64,000 nucleotides of DNA from contig NZ_CP040276.1 of NCBI RefSeq assembly GCF_013393905.1, positions 214,780 through 278,779 on the forward strand. Direction: 5' to 3'. A program made the position numbers and the translations under genes. The stretch is from Nostoc sp. C052. GTDB lineage: Bacteria; Cyanobacteriota; Cyanobacteriia; Cyanobacteriales; Nostocaceae. The notes below the pieces were generated by a model, which did not search any database, had not been told where the DNA came from, and saw only the letters and a program-made list of their open reading frames with translations. Below, in pieces: positions 1 through 8,889 of the stretch. Each line of letters opens with the position of its first letter. Positions within the stretch are counted from its first letter, which is position 1.

Positions 1-2
1 GA

Positions 3-2453
3 TTTGACGATTTAGAAGCAGTCATTACTCAAATTGAGCAACGACTTTCATCACAAAGAGTTATAGACGCAATTACTCAAAATGTTGAATACTCGGCTGT
101 CTCCTCTGCCCTTACTGAAATATTACCGCAACTAATAAAACAATTTTCTCCTTTAAGACAGCAGCTAAAAAAAGGTATTGCCACATTCGACAAAATATTT
201 ACAGCAATTGAGCCATTATCACAACGCCTTGATTTACAAAAAACTATCGATATAATTGCTGAGGATATTGAACAGTTGGCTGTAGAGTCTGCTTTAAGTG
301 AAACGTTACCACAACTAATAGACCAACTCTCTCAACATCACCAGCATATCTCAGGAAGAATAACTAAATTCGACGACCTGGAAACAGCAATTTCTCAATT
401 TGAGCAGCACCTTTCAACAAAGAAAACTGTCTTATCAGTTGTTGAAAACATAGAACAGTCATTAGTTGAGTCTGCCCTAGCTGAAACTTTACCACGGCTA
501 ATAGAACAACTTTCTAAAACTTGCCAACAGCAAAAAGCTCTGAAACCCGCATTTGATAAAATATCTACAAGAATTGAGCATGAAATACAATATCTTTTTT
601 CACAAAGGGCTGTAGACGTAATTGCTCAAAATATAGAACAGTCATTAGTTGAATCTATTATTACTGAAACGTTACCACAACTAATAAAACAACTCTCTCA
701 AACTTGCCTTTCTCATAAGGGAAGAACCACCTTTGATGGCTTAGGAGTAGCTATTACTCAATTTCAACAACGGCTTGATTCACAAAAAACTGTTTTATCA
801 ATTATTGAAAATATCGAATACTCGGCTGTTGAATCTGCCCTCACTGAAACTTTACCGCAACTAATAAAACAATTCTCTCAATATCATCAGCAGCTAAAAG
901 GAGGAAAAACCAGATTCCACGGCTTAGAAGCAGCTATTACTCAAATTGAACAACGACTTTCATCACAAAGAATTATAGATCCAATTCTTGAAAATATCGA
1001 AGACTCGATTGTTGAGTCTACCCTCACTGAAACTTTACCGCAACTAATAAAACAATTCTCTCAATATCATCAGCAGCTAAAAGGAGGAAAAACCAGATTC
1101 CACGGCTTAGAAGCAGCTATTACTCAAATTGAACAACGACTTTCATTACAAAGAATTATAGATCCAATTCTTGAAAATATCGAAGACTCGGTTGTTGAGT
1201 CTACCCTTACTGAAACTTTACCGCAACTAATAAAACAATTCTCTCAATATCATCAGCAGCTAAAAGGAGGAAAAACCAGATTCCACGGCTTAGAAGCAGC
1301 TATTACTCAAATTGAACAACAACTTTCATCACAAAGAACTATCTTATCAATTGTTGAAGATATCGAATACTCTGCTGTCTCCTCTGCCCTCACTGGAACT
1401 TTACCACAATTAATAAAACAATTCTCTCAAACTTGCCAACAGCTAAAGGGAACAAGAACTAAGTTTGAAAACTTAGAAACAGCTATTACTCAAATTGAAC
1501 AACGACTTTCATCACAAAGAATTATAGATCCAATTCTTGAAAATATCGAAGACTCGGTTGTTGAGTCTGCCTTCACCGAAACTTTACCGCAACTAATAAA
1601 GCAAATATCTCAATATCACCAGCAGCTAAAAGGAGGTAAAACTAGATTCCACGGCTTAGAAATAGCTATTAGTCAAACTGAACAACAATTATCTTCACAA
1701 AGAACTATATTATCAATTGCTCAAAGTATAGAACAGTTATTAGTTGAGTCCATCATTACTGAAACGTTACCACAACTAATAAAACAACTCTCGCAATTCA
1801 GCCAGCAACTAAAAGGAGGAGAAACCACATTCAACCAGTTTCAGCAACTACTGGACAATGAATTAGTAGGGTATTTTACCCAAAAAACTCGAACTTCACA
1901 ACACTTAGCTCTTAACGCTATTTCTGACTACGTTGCTCAAGAAACTGTTGCAAGTTATGAGACTGTATCAGCGCTCTCAAAACTGAAAGAATTGCTAGGG
2001 ATGAGTCAATCTCAAACTCTTACCGAATTTACTACTGCCTTACAAAAAGTGCTTGAATTGATTGAAAACTTGGAACATCATCAAAATCATGAAGAAGAAA
2101 ATGTTCAGCCCCTCTCTTTAAGGCTCACAACAAATATAGAAGTAGAAACTGAATTATCAAAAGAGTCAGTTAAATTGCACCTCAAAAAGATGATTCAAGG
2201 TTTAGCTCGTGAACAACTGGCAGAGGTAGTTATGGAAGTAGGTAAGTATGTTAAAGGTGAAAAGGTAACAGGAAAAAAAGTCAGCGAGTTATTCACGAGT
2301 GTTACAACTGATGCCAAAGCTTTGAGTTTTGAGCAGAAAATGAATATCGTTAGGCAGCTGATTAGAGATGACAAACCATCGATTATGGAAAGATTGAGAA
2401 TTAATTCGCCATCGCCAGATGACAACGGTGAACATCTCCGATTTCGACGCTAA
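3..2453 (+). CDS. Large 61-residue-repeat protein, 5' end outside window
   Basis: I do not recognise the family. The reading frame is open from the first complete codon at position 3, so the gene enters from the left and its start is not visible; an internal TTG at 276 is only a leucine codon. About eleven tandem units of 61 residues (183 bp) run to roughly position 1850. Each carries a conserved segment of the type VESALTETLPQLIKQ followed by a glutamine-rich helical stretch and an ITQIEQRL segment, so a long alpha-helical or coiled-coil rod is likely. Units near 830-1330 are almost identical at DNA level, indicating recent unequal crossing-over. The last ~195 residues are unique, charged and helical. 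No signal peptide or membrane segment is visible in the part present. It converges with the nuclease gene downstream. A structural or surface role is only a guess. Confidence 0.8.
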   Translation, partial: FDDLEAVITQIEQRLSSQRVIDAITQNVEYSAVSSALTEILPQLIKQFSPLRQQLKKGIATFDKIFTAIEPLSQRLDLQKTIDIIAEDIEQLAVESALSETLPQLIDQLSQHHQHISGRITKFDDLETAISQFEQHLSTKKTVLSVVENIEQSLVESALAETLPRLIEQLSKTCQQQKALKPAFDKISTRIEHEIQYLFSQRAVDVIAQNIEQSLVESIITETLPQLIKQLSQTCLSHKGRTTFDGLGVAITQFQQRLDSQKTVLSIIENIEYSAVESALTETLPQLIKQFSQYHQQLKGGKTRFHGLEAAITQIEQRLSSQRIIDPILENIEDSIVESTLTETLPQLIKQFSQYHQQLKGGKTRFHGLEAAITQIEQRLSLQRIIDPILENIEDSVVESTLTETLPQLIKQFSQYHQQLKGGKTRFHGLEAAITQIEQQLSSQRTILSIVEDIEYSAVSSALTGTLPQLIKQFSQTCQQLKGTRTKFENLETAITQIEQRLSSQRIIDPILENIEDSVVESAFTETLPQLIKQISQYHQQLKGGKTRFHGLEIAISQTEQQLSSQRTILSIAQSIEQLLVESIITETLPQLIKQLSQFSQQLKGGETTFNQFQQLLDNELVGYFTQKTRTSQHLALNAISDYVAQETVASYETVSALSKLKELLGMSQSQTLTEFTTALQKVLELIENLEHHQNHEEENVQPLSLRLTTNIEVETELSKESVKLHLKKMIQGLAREQLAEVVMEVGKYVKGEKVTGKKVSELFTSVTTDAKALSFEQKMNIVRQLIRDDKPSIMERLRINSPSPDDNGEHLRFRR

Positions 2454-2541
2454 GTTATCAGTTATCAGTTGTCAATTATCAGATATTTCCATCAATTCAT
2501 TGATGGGTTATTTCTTCACTATTCACTATTCACTATTCACT
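2453..2541. repeat. Short tandem repeats between convergent genes
   Basis: Directly after the stop of the repeat-protein gene lie several copies of a seven-base unit (TATCAGT) and, from about 2515, several copies of TATTCAC. The second group contains the stop codon of the convergent nuclease gene at 2526, so its last codons are repeat-derived. This resembles the short tandemly repeated repetitive sequences of filamentous cyanobacteria. Confidence 0.7.
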
Positions 2542-3026
2542 GATTTAACTGGTATTGTTATCCCTATTATCTTCAACTGCTTACCTAAAACAAAGTTTAC
2601 CAGTTTCTGACCGCTCACTAAGATGATTTCATCAGAGTCACGGATCAACTGTTTTGATAACTGTCCAGTTATGCCAGTATGCACGAAGAATCCACCACTA
2701 GCTCTTTCACTTTCAATACAGGACAGGAAATCTTTGATGTGTTCTGGGCTAATGTAATCAGCGTAACGTTTAACCTGGATTACATAGAGCTTTCCCAAAA
2801 TCAACACGCGACCATCTATCCCGCCGTCACCGGTGTACCGAAAGTTGCGTTGGATTTGCCAGCCCTGTTCAAAGCAGCAAGTGAGTACTAATTCTTCAAA
2901 AACGTAAGGTGATATCCTGCGTAGTGTGGCAATTACTACTGGCAATTTGGCTAATTGAGTTATGCTACGAAGCTCAAGTAATACTTGACTAGCGTACTCA
3001 ATACAGCGCTTCCGGCTATTATGCAA
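2526..3026 (-). CDS. Mrr-type restriction endonuclease domain protein
   Basis: A 166-residue protein with an Mrr_cat-like PD-(D/E)xK nuclease domain. The diagnostic segments are an N-terminal LRRISPYVFEELV helix, the GDGGIDG motif carrying the catalytic aspartate, and VIQVKRY, which supplies the Q-x-K pair. These residues are all present, so the domain looks intact. Such domains cleave DNA, often methylated DNA. The start overlaps the end of the upstream transmembrane repeat ORF by 67 bp in another frame. Either this is a separate gene, or the two are parts of one membrane-anchored nuclease separated by a frameshift. It is the last gene of the minus-strand conjugation region, where it might defend the plasmid against competing DNA; that role is inference. 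Confidence 0.75.
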   Translation of the reverse strand: MHNSRKRCIEYASQVLLELRSITQLAKLPVVIATLRRISPYVFEELVLTCCFEQGWQIQRNFRYTGDGGIDGRVLILGKLYVIQVKRYADYISPEHIKDFLSCIESERASGGFFVHTGITGQLSKQLIRDSDEIILVSGQKLVNFVLGKQLKIIGITIPVKSVNSE

Positions 3027-3592
3027 TATAGTTTTCTCCTTGTCTCTCTCCTATCATCGCTTTCAGCCTTTAGGATGTACCTCATAGCTGCCGGAAGTGC
3101 TGTATTATTCAAGTGTTTCTTAAGATTTTTAGGTAATCTAACCCTTGGTGTTCGCGCTGGACTTGGTAGTAATTGCTTCTTAAAATTTTTAGCTAAGAAA
3201 GCCTTTTGCGTTGGTACTGAGCTTTGTCGTACAGGCTTCTTAAAGTTTTTAGCTAAGAAAGCCTTTTGCGTTGGTACTGAGCTTTGTCGTACAGGCTTCT
3301 TAAAGTTTTTAGCTAAGAAAGCCTTTTGCGTTGGTACTGAGCTTTGTCGTACAGGCTTCTTAAAGTTTTTAGCTAAGAAAGACTTTTGGGTTGGTGCTGG
3401 GCTTTGTCGTACAAAATTTTGAGATGAAATATCAGACGATTTTGTACTCTTAGGTAGTAATGGCGATTGCTTAAAACTTTGCCAGCGATACTTTGACTTT
3501 GGCATTGAAGGTGGAAATAATACAAACAGCCAAGCTAGAAAAATTATTCCACCCAGTGCAAACAACAAACCAATGATTAGGATTAGTATCAT
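2960..3592 (-). CDS. Membrane-anchored protein with 20-residue tandem repeats
   Basis: A 210-residue ORF beginning with a strong hydrophobic helix (residues 1-28), followed by a basic, proline-containing region made of a 20-residue repeat of the type AFLAKNFKKPVRQSSVPTQK. Three copies are nearly identical and at least one on each side is degenerate. The C-terminus has a second hydrophobic stretch (about residues 188-209). I do not recognise the family. The repeat suggests an extended cytoplasmic linker. Its 3' end overlaps the Mrr-type nuclease ORF in a different frame, so the pair may once have encoded a single membrane-tethered nuclease. An inverted repeat (about 3000-3017 against 3086-3104) lies at this junction. 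Confidence 0.5.
   Translation of the reverse strand: MILILIIGLLFALGGIIFLAWLFVLFPPSMPKSKYRWQSFKQSPLLPKSTKSSDISSQNFVRQSPAPTQKSFLAKNFKKPVRQSSVPTQKAFLAKNFKKPVRQSSVPTQKAFLAKNFKKPVRQSSVPTQKAFLAKNFKKQLLPSPARTPRVRLPKNLKKHLNNTALPAAMRYILKAESDDRRETRRKLYCIIAGSAVLSTLVKYYLSFVA
3117..3416. repeat. 60-bp tandem repeat inside a coding region
   Basis: Five 60-bp units start at about 3117, 3177, 3237, 3297 and 3357. The second, third and fourth are nearly identical; the outer two are degenerate. They encode the 20-residue repeats of the transmembrane ORF. The period is a multiple of three, so copy-number changes keep the reading frame. Confidence 0.9.
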
Positions 3593-3629
3593 TTTTACGC
3601 TCCCCTTTGATCATGGAACAGGGAGGCTC

Positions 3630-3722
3630 TTGAGATAGGGGGCAGAGGAGCAGAGGAGCGGAGGGGAAAGAAATTGTACAATATCTCATCTCTGCTCCCC
3701 TGCTCCCCTGCCCCTCTGCTTT
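3630..3722. repeat. Inverted heptad-arm repeat (GCAGAGG type)
   Basis: Iterated GCAGAGGAGC-like units are followed by their inverted counterpart (CTCTGCTCCCCTGC), forming a long imperfect hairpin around a short core. The same arm type recurs near 12.3, 14.0, 25.1, 53.7 and 57.2 kb. The stop codon of the 415-residue gene lies at its right edge. Confidence 0.75.
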
Positions 3723-4968
3723 ATCTGTGCATACTTCTAAATTGTGATTCTTGTTGAGAATCCTGCTGAATTTGATGATGCATATCAATAACAGATTGAA
3801 CCTTGTCAAGTGCCTGTAACTGTTGGTCACTTACGTTAGGTGATAAAACTCCATCAGTGAGAACAGCCTCGCCGTTTTTGGCACGAACGATTACATTATC
3901 GCCAAGGCGTTCAAAATCAAAATTTGTACTTTTAAAACTCTTGGAACCATCAGGGTTATCTTTGCCCAAGATATTCAGCATTGCTTTGACACTCTGTTCA
4001 ATTGCTTGACCTTTAATATCCTCAACAGCAGCCCGTAGTTCAGTTCGAGTATTGTCAATAGCTGACTTGACACCCATAAGGCTTTGATCAACCGTGTTTT
4101 TAACACTATCTACCTGTGTACGTATCTCTTGAGTTAAGTTACCAACTTGTTGATTGAGTTCATTTATTACACTGTCAGTCTGATATTTAACTTCATCCTT
4201 GAAGCTAGTAATTTGTTCATTAATTTGAGATTTAAGTGAAGTAATTTCCTTTCTGAGCTTCGTTACTTCGGGTGTCAGCACATCTAAAAGGCGCTCAAAA
4301 ACATTCTTGGCAGTTTGTTTTACCTTGTTCTCAACCGTACCCACCCAATTTTGAAGAACCGTATTTTGAACTTGTGGTAAAAACCGTTCATTTACCTGTG
4401 ACAATGCTTTTTGGGTGTTTTCAATCAACTGTTGCTGCTTCTCCAAGGATTTACTCATTTCGGCAACTTGAGCAGCTAGTTGTGATAAAGATTCGGGTGA
4501 AAGCTGTTCTGATTTGATACTATCTACAAGTTTTTGTTGTTCGCTTAGTTTTTTCTGCAATACTTGCACTTGTTTTCCCAAAGCTTCTACACTGTAGATT
4601 CGCTCATTACTTACAACTTTATTTTTCTGTGATGCCGGAGCTAAACCTAATTTGTCAGTCAGTACTTCTCCATTTTTAATATGGAATACTTTTTCATTAC
4701 CAATTTTAATAGAAATTGTCCCTTGAGAATTTTTCGGGTCAAACAGAGCTTTTTTTAAGTTCTCTACTATCGTTGGTGTTAATAAGTTTTTAGAGGGGGA
4801 TTCTCCCAATGTTCCTTGATAAACTTTGCTAGAGCTAGAGTAAATATGAACATCCTTGCTGGGATCTAATCCTTTTTCTTTAGCTTTCGCATGAATGAGT
4901 TTGAGGAGAGATTCTAAAATATCTAGATAATCTCGCTTAATTTCTTTCGCTTCACCATCGTCAATCAT
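3721..4968 (-). CDS. Coiled-coil protein of the conjugation region
   Basis: A 415-residue protein of unknown family. Residues ~1-130 look globular and mixed alpha/beta, containing an ISIKIGNEKVFHIKNGEVLTD stretch. Residues ~130-330 are a long heptad-rich coiled coil full of Q, E, K and S, with no membrane segment. A short C-terminal domain repeats a similar theme (DNVIVRAKNGEAVLTDGVLS), resembling the N-terminal 'NGEVLTD' motif, so the two ends may be duplicated modules. The gene overlaps the upstream 138-residue gene by 8 bp, implying translational coupling. It lies downstream of the VirD4 gene and is probably an accessory product of the transfer operon; the function is unknown. Confidence 0.7.
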   Translation of the reverse strand: MIDDGEAKEIKRDYLDILESLLKLIHAKAKEKGLDPSKDVHIYSSSSKVYQGTLGESPSKNLLTPTIVENLKKALFDPKNSQGTISIKIGNEKVFHIKNGEVLTDKLGLAPASQKNKVVSNERIYSVEALGKQVQVLQKKLSEQQKLVDSIKSEQLSPESLSQLAAQVAEMSKSLEKQQQLIENTQKALSQVNERFLPQVQNTVLQNWVGTVENKVKQTAKNVFERLLDVLTPEVTKLRKEITSLKSQINEQITSFKDEVKYQTDSVINELNQQVGNLTQEIRTQVDSVKNTVDQSLMGVKSAIDNTRTELRAAVEDIKGQAIEQSVKAMLNILGKDNPDGSKSFKSTNFDFERLGDNVIVRAKNGEAVLTDGVLSPNVSDQQLQALDKVQSVIDMHHQIQQDSQQESQFRSMHR

Positions 4969-5377
4969 TCTTTTCGCCTTTGAGAATTGACTGAATTAAC
5001 AGTTCAGGATTAATCGCTACTTCTGGCAAAACTATGCCACCAAGTTTATTAAGAACCTGTCTCCCTTCAACTTCAATGTAAGCAAATTCTCCATCAATCA
5101 TCACTGTTATCGATGATGTATTTTTTTCAGCATGAGACGGGACATAATCTTTCAAAACACCATTTAACACAAAAATATTGGCCTCATCTGCATCGCCACT
5201 ATAGACTTCAAGACACTCAGGAAGATAGTTCGCATCAAAAGGTAAGTTATCCCAACTATCAGCAGTGTTTAAAATCTCGCTCGGATATTTATCTGCTAGG
5301 GCTGCTATATCAAGAGGGAGTTTAGCAATTTGTTTTCTATCATAATCAGAGAACGGGTAAAACTTACTTGGTGACAT
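4961..5377 (-). CDS. Conserved hypothetical protein, coupled to coiled-coil gene
   Basis: A 138-residue soluble acidic protein without recognised motifs. Its C-terminal half (ITVMIDGEFAYIEVEGRQVL) resembles the 'KIGNEKVFHIKNGEVL' and 'GDNVIVRAKNGEAVL' elements of the coiled-coil protein encoded immediately downstream, so the two may share a small beta-rich fold. The 8-bp overlap with that gene suggests a stoichiometric partner. A heptad-repeat array separates it from the next upstream gene, a four-helix-bundle gene that looks inserted. Confidence 0.65.
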   Translation of the reverse strand: MSPSKFYPFSDYDRKQIAKLPLDIAALADKYPSEILNTADSWDNLPFDANYLPECLEVYSGDADEANIFVLNGVLKDYVPSHAEKNTSSITVMIDGEFAYIEVEGRQVLNKLGGIVLPEVAINPELLIQSILKGEKND

Positions 5378-5391
5378 GAATTTTATCCAGA

Positions 5392-5440
5392 GAACAGGGA
5401 ACAGGGAACAGGGAACAGGGAACAGGGAACAGGGAACAGA
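5392..5440. repeat. GAACAGG heptad array, left arm
   Basis: About seven tandem GAACAGG heptads lie between the 138-residue gene and the four-helix-bundle gene. The inverse array (CCTGTTC units) flanks the other side of that small gene at 5838-5863, so the pair forms inverted arms around it. Confidence 0.85.
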
Positions 5441-5442
5441 AT

Positions 5443-5805
5443 TTATTGTTGTAGCTTTTTAATAAGAGCAATAATCATCCGGCTCTCTTCTCGTAGTAAA
5501 AAGATAATTGATTCTATGTCAGTTTGGCTACATAATCCTACTCTCTGAGATAAAATAATATGTGTTTCTAATTCGTTAAGTGAACCTTGGGCAATGTTAA
5601 GAAATCTTATATACTCAGCCGTTGATCTTCTTCCATAGCCTTCTGCTATGTTAGCTGGAATAGATGCCGCAGACCTTCTGATTTGTTGTACCATTCCATA
5701 CAACTCATCTTTAGGAAAGAGTTTGGTCAAAAAATAGCATTTCTCAGCTATATCTATCCCTTTTTGCCAAATCTTTAAGTCTTTAAAATCATTAATTTCT
5801 GACAT
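5443..5805 (-). CDS. Four-helix-bundle protein (S23/TIGR02436 family)
   Basis: A 120-residue protein matching the family once named after 23S rRNA intervening-sequence proteins. The start (FKDLKIWQKGIDIAEKCY), the central QIRRSAASIPANIAEGYGR segment and the helical C-terminus with NELETHI are typical. Members form small helical bundles, are often found inside 23S rRNA insertions or beside retroelements, and have no assigned enzymatic role. Here it lies between inverted heptad arrays and interrupts an otherwise compact transfer operon, just downstream of the VirD4 gene. That suggests it arrived as a small mobile unit. Confidence 0.85.
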   Translation of the reverse strand: MSEINDFKDLKIWQKGIDIAEKCYFLTKLFPKDELYGMVQQIRRSAASIPANIAEGYGRRSTAEYIRFLNIAQGSLNELETHIILSQRVGLCSQTDIESIIFLLREESRMIIALIKKLQQ

Positions 5806-5837
5806 ATAAACCCTTCATTTATTACTAATTTTTTCTA

Positions 5838-5863
5838 TTCCCTGTTCCCTGTTCCCTGTTCCC
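5838..5863. repeat. CCTGTTC heptad array, right arm
   Basis: Three to four tandem CCTGTTC heptads, the reverse complement of the array at 5392-5440. Together they bracket the four-helix-bundle gene with about 400 bp between the arms. Confidence 0.85.
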
Positions 5864-5873
5864 TTTTTCTTGC

Positions 5874-7637
5874 CTAAATCAGACTTGCATATTCTGATAG
5901 CTGCTCTTGAGTTTCTATCAAAGGCAACAATTTTAATGCCTCTGCTCGGCGAATTTTCATTTCTTCATCTGCTGGAGTTAAGAGAGTAGACTTTTTAGAT
6001 AAGAACTTTTGAAACTCGTACCAAGCTTTCACACTGTCAGCTTCCGATTGGATTTCATGTTGAGGAATTTTAATTGATTGCAATATTGGCAAACTTATTT
6101 GACCACGAGAACGAAAACCAGGACTAATAATTACTGCTTTTCCCGATGGTAAGGTGTTAAATTGATTGACATCAAATAACTTGCGAGTACTGTTTTGGTC
6201 TGAATTAGAAATGCTTGCACCACCCTTGCCGGATGATGAGCGAGAACGTTGCTTGTATTTAATTTCTTCCTCACCCAAAAACTTACTAAATCGTTCGGCG
6301 GCGACATCATCTTGGGGGTTAAAGAATGCTTTGGTCGCACAACCACCAAATATTGCATTAGTTGTGTTTTCACCATAGGATTCAATCAGCATTGAGAGAT
6401 TTTGTAATCCCAGTATTGATACCAATCCATCTTCCCGATTCTGATTGAGCCAATCAACCAGTGCTGGTAAATAAAGAGTAGGCAACTCGTCAATCCCTAA
6501 TACCAAAGGACAAGTACGTTTGTTAGCTACATTCCGGCTAACTAATAGATGCAGAATCGAGACTAGCAAAGGCGCAATTACATCACGCTTTTCTTTATTC
6601 ATCCCGAATACCACCATCTGCCGCCCCTTCAAATCCAAAGGAATATTGGTTTTTCCACAGAACGCTGCTAATGCCGACTTAACCATGAAGCGGCTGAACA
6701 ATCCGCTAGCTGTACCCACAATACTAGCTGCTGTTTCTGGGGAACCCGCAACAGATACAAACTGTGCGAAAGCTTCTCTAACCATGAAGTTTAGTTCGGC
6801 AGCTTGCTCAATGCGCTTAACTAACTTTGGCAACCCCAGGATTGCTTGGCACATCATGATATCTGGGTACTCCGTTCCTTTTGCCAGCATGAAAACAGCT
6901 TGCACCAACTGATCTCCAGCATTGGTAAAGAAGTTATTTCCAGAATTCTTTTCTCCAAGTTGAAAGTTACGATTGAGTGTAATCGCCAACTGTCGCGCCA
7001 TTTCCGAGTCTTCATTATTACGAAGAAAGTCTATGGGGTTGGCAACCGCAGATTCCGCAAAACCTGGAGCTAATACAGTAACTTCATAACCTCGCAAAGC
7101 AGCATATCCTGCCAGTATTGGGGCTTGTCCCTTAGATGTAGATGTAGCTGATTCTTGCTCACTGTACTTAAAATCATAAAGTACCAAGGGGAATCCCTGA
7201 TCTATTGCCGAACGAATCATCGGATTAATCATTGAAAATGACTTTCCGCTCCCTGGCCCACCACAAACTAAAATTCCCCGTTGCGCTTCTGGGAAGTAAA
7301 GGGTTTTGGCATCAAGAGGAATTTGGGTTTTTCTTATGCCATTGACAATTTCAGTTTTTGTATTCTTGGGAGTGCCAACATATAAAGATACTTGGTTATG
7401 TTTGCGGCTATTGATTTGTTTACACGCTAGTTTTCGGGCTGCTGTTTTCTCTCTCGTTCCCCCCCATCTTGCCGTGGCTAGTTTAGACGTTCCGACTTTA
7501 GCATCAATATATTTGGCTACCACAATCACTGCACCACAGGCGAGTAATCCTACTCCGCCTGGCGAAATCAACACCGATTCAATCCCTGGTGGCAGTAATT
7601 GATTTGGGTTAACGGATTGAGAAGTAGTTCTTGTCAT
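5874..7637 (-). CDS. virD4: Type IV coupling protein, VirD4/TraG-like
   Basis: A 587-residue coupling ATPase that would link a relaxosome to the secretion channel and drive DNA transfer. It has an N-terminal hydrophobic segment (~residues 25-45), a Walker A GGPGSGKS at 126-133, and a Walker B LVLGIDE at ~378-384 followed by the TraG/VirD4 region with LGLQNLSMLIESYG. A Ser/Gly-rich linker (~455-480) precedes the C-terminal tail. The length fits VirD4 proteins with a short membrane anchor. The ATG overlaps the stop of the preceding secreted-protein gene by four bases (ATGA), so it is translated as part of the operon. No relaxase gene is visible in the window. Confidence 0.93.
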   Translation of the reverse strand: MTRTTSQSVNPNQLLPPGIESVLISPGGVGLLACGAVIVVAKYIDAKVGTSKLATARWGGTREKTAARKLACKQINSRKHNQVSLYVGTPKNTKTEIVNGIRKTQIPLDAKTLYFPEAQRGILVCGGPGSGKSFSMINPMIRSAIDQGFPLVLYDFKYSEQESATSTSKGQAPILAGYAALRGYEVTVLAPGFAESAVANPIDFLRNNEDSEMARQLAITLNRNFQLGEKNSGNNFFTNAGDQLVQAVFMLAKGTEYPDIMMCQAILGLPKLVKRIEQAAELNFMVREAFAQFVSVAGSPETAASIVGTASGLFSRFMVKSALAAFCGKTNIPLDLKGRQMVVFGMNKEKRDVIAPLLVSILHLLVSRNVANKRTCPLVLGIDELPTLYLPALVDWLNQNREDGLVSILGLQNLSMLIESYGENTTNAIFGGCATKAFFNPQDDVAAERFSKFLGEEEIKYKQRSRSSSGKGGASISNSDQNSTRKLFDVNQFNTLPSGKAVIISPGFRSRGQISLPILQSIKIPQHEIQSEADSVKAWYEFQKFLSKKSTLLTPADEEMKIRRAEALKLLPLIETQEQLSEYASLI

Positions 7638-8818
7638 CTACCATTGCCTACAATTACTAAATCATTCTCGTGAGTGGATATCCAAGGGATGGGGCCAATA
7701 AAGTATGGGGTGCAAGTCTTGTCCATGAAAGGGGGACGCGCACAAATTCTGAAGAACAAACCAAAGTCTGCGGTTCCTGTTGATTCATTGACTCCGGTCA
7801 GTGCTACCTTGAATCCACTACCATATACCAGCCTTCCTGTTGGCTCAAAACCACCGTTGACAGCAGCAAGAAAGCCGTAACCACCTTTAACCTGCTGTGA
7901 TGAACCAGATACCCAGCGCTTTCCATATAGCCCACCACTAGAGCCAGCAAAATCACCTAGCTCCATGTAAGAACATTCTTGACCTGGATAACAAGCTATT
8001 GGTAAAGTTTGGTCGCCCCTGACAACACTCCCAGAGATAAAATAATTATTTCCAACTTTTGCATCACCTTTTTCGGATGTACCAAGTACGACGGAAGCAA
8101 CACCCACAACACCAACACCAGAGTTTATCGGCTGGGGCATCTTATCGAAGGGTATTTGGTTCAGACCAGGAACTTGATTGATGTAACTTTGCTGCCATGA
8201 TTGGAACTGCCCCAATTGAGTTTTCGTCAGTTCAGGAATTGAATCAATCGAATACTTGCTTAAGTCAAGCTTACCCAAAGGTAGATTTGCAATTTGGGGA
8301 TTTGAGCTTACAACTTGGGAAATTCTACCATTGCTAACTCCCCCATTTTGAGAAAACAAAGCCGCTAATGGGGGAACTTGCTTTAAAGTCAGATTGCCTA
8401 AACTAGGTATTGCCTTAACTAATGTTTTTGGCGTTTGCCATTGCATTAGTCCAAAATCTTTTAATGTGAGTTGATTACTGCTTGGGGCAATTGCATTAAT
8501 AGATTCTAGGCTGAAATCAGACATTTTGAAGGCATCATCTGCATCGCCCAGCATCACAAGAGAATCTACTTTCTGTCCTGCTGACCACGACCGCGACGGG
8601 TCATATCCAAACACTGAGATTAAATTGTTTGGAATGGTCAGATATCCTGATTCTTGAACAGGTGGGAGATTCCCCCAAGTTATGCGTGACCAATTAGGAG
8701 CTTGGGCTTGATATTTCCCTTGTGAATAGGTGATGGTAGGAGTATCTGCCCTCGATGGGGCAGATAAGGTCAATGGAATTAAAGCTGTAGCTATTAACAA
8801 ATATTTGGGGAATTTCAT
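7634..8818 (-). CDS. Secreted protein of the transfer operon
   Basis: A 394-residue exported protein of unknown family. Residues 1-24 form a signal peptide (MKFPKYLLIATALIPLTLSA, cleavage after ...SRA). Residues ~95-215 contain several leucine-rich stretches of the pattern 'LTLKDFGL...PSLGNLTLKQVPPL...NLPLGKLDLS'. The C-terminal ~170 residues are glycine-rich with four cysteines, including the pair in IACYPGQEC. It lies between the VirB9-like and VirD4 genes and overlaps the latter by four bases. A periplasmic or outer-membrane accessory role in the secretion channel is likely, but no motif proves it. Confidence 0.8.
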   Translation of the reverse strand: MKFPKYLLIATALIPLTLSAPSRADTPTITYSQGKYQAQAPNWSRITWGNLPPVQESGYLTIPNNLISVFGYDPSRSWSAGQKVDSLVMLGDADDAFKMSDFSLESINAIAPSSNQLTLKDFGLMQWQTPKTLVKAIPSLGNLTLKQVPPLAALFSQNGGVSNGRISQVVSSNPQIANLPLGKLDLSKYSIDSIPELTKTQLGQFQSWQQSYINQVPGLNQIPFDKMPQPINSGVGVVGVASVVLGTSEKGDAKVGNNYFISGSVVRGDQTLPIACYPGQECSYMELGDFAGSSGGLYGKRWVSGSSQQVKGGYGFLAAVNGGFEPTGRLVYGSGFKVALTGVNESTGTADFGLFFRICARPPFMDKTCTPYFIGPIPWISTHENDLVIVGNGR

Positions 8819-8889
8819 CTAAATTACCTTGTAATTAACTATTACTCTTTACCCTTTTATATCTCTCTAAAAATCACGCTTTTGACTCA

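Noticed and set aside
2419..2610. 63-residue plus-strand ORF after the repeat protein
   Set aside because: It is made of short tandem repeat sequence and the antisense of the nuclease gene.
3117..3416. CRISPR array
   Set aside because: The 60-bp units are directly adjacent with no spacers and encode a peptide repeat.
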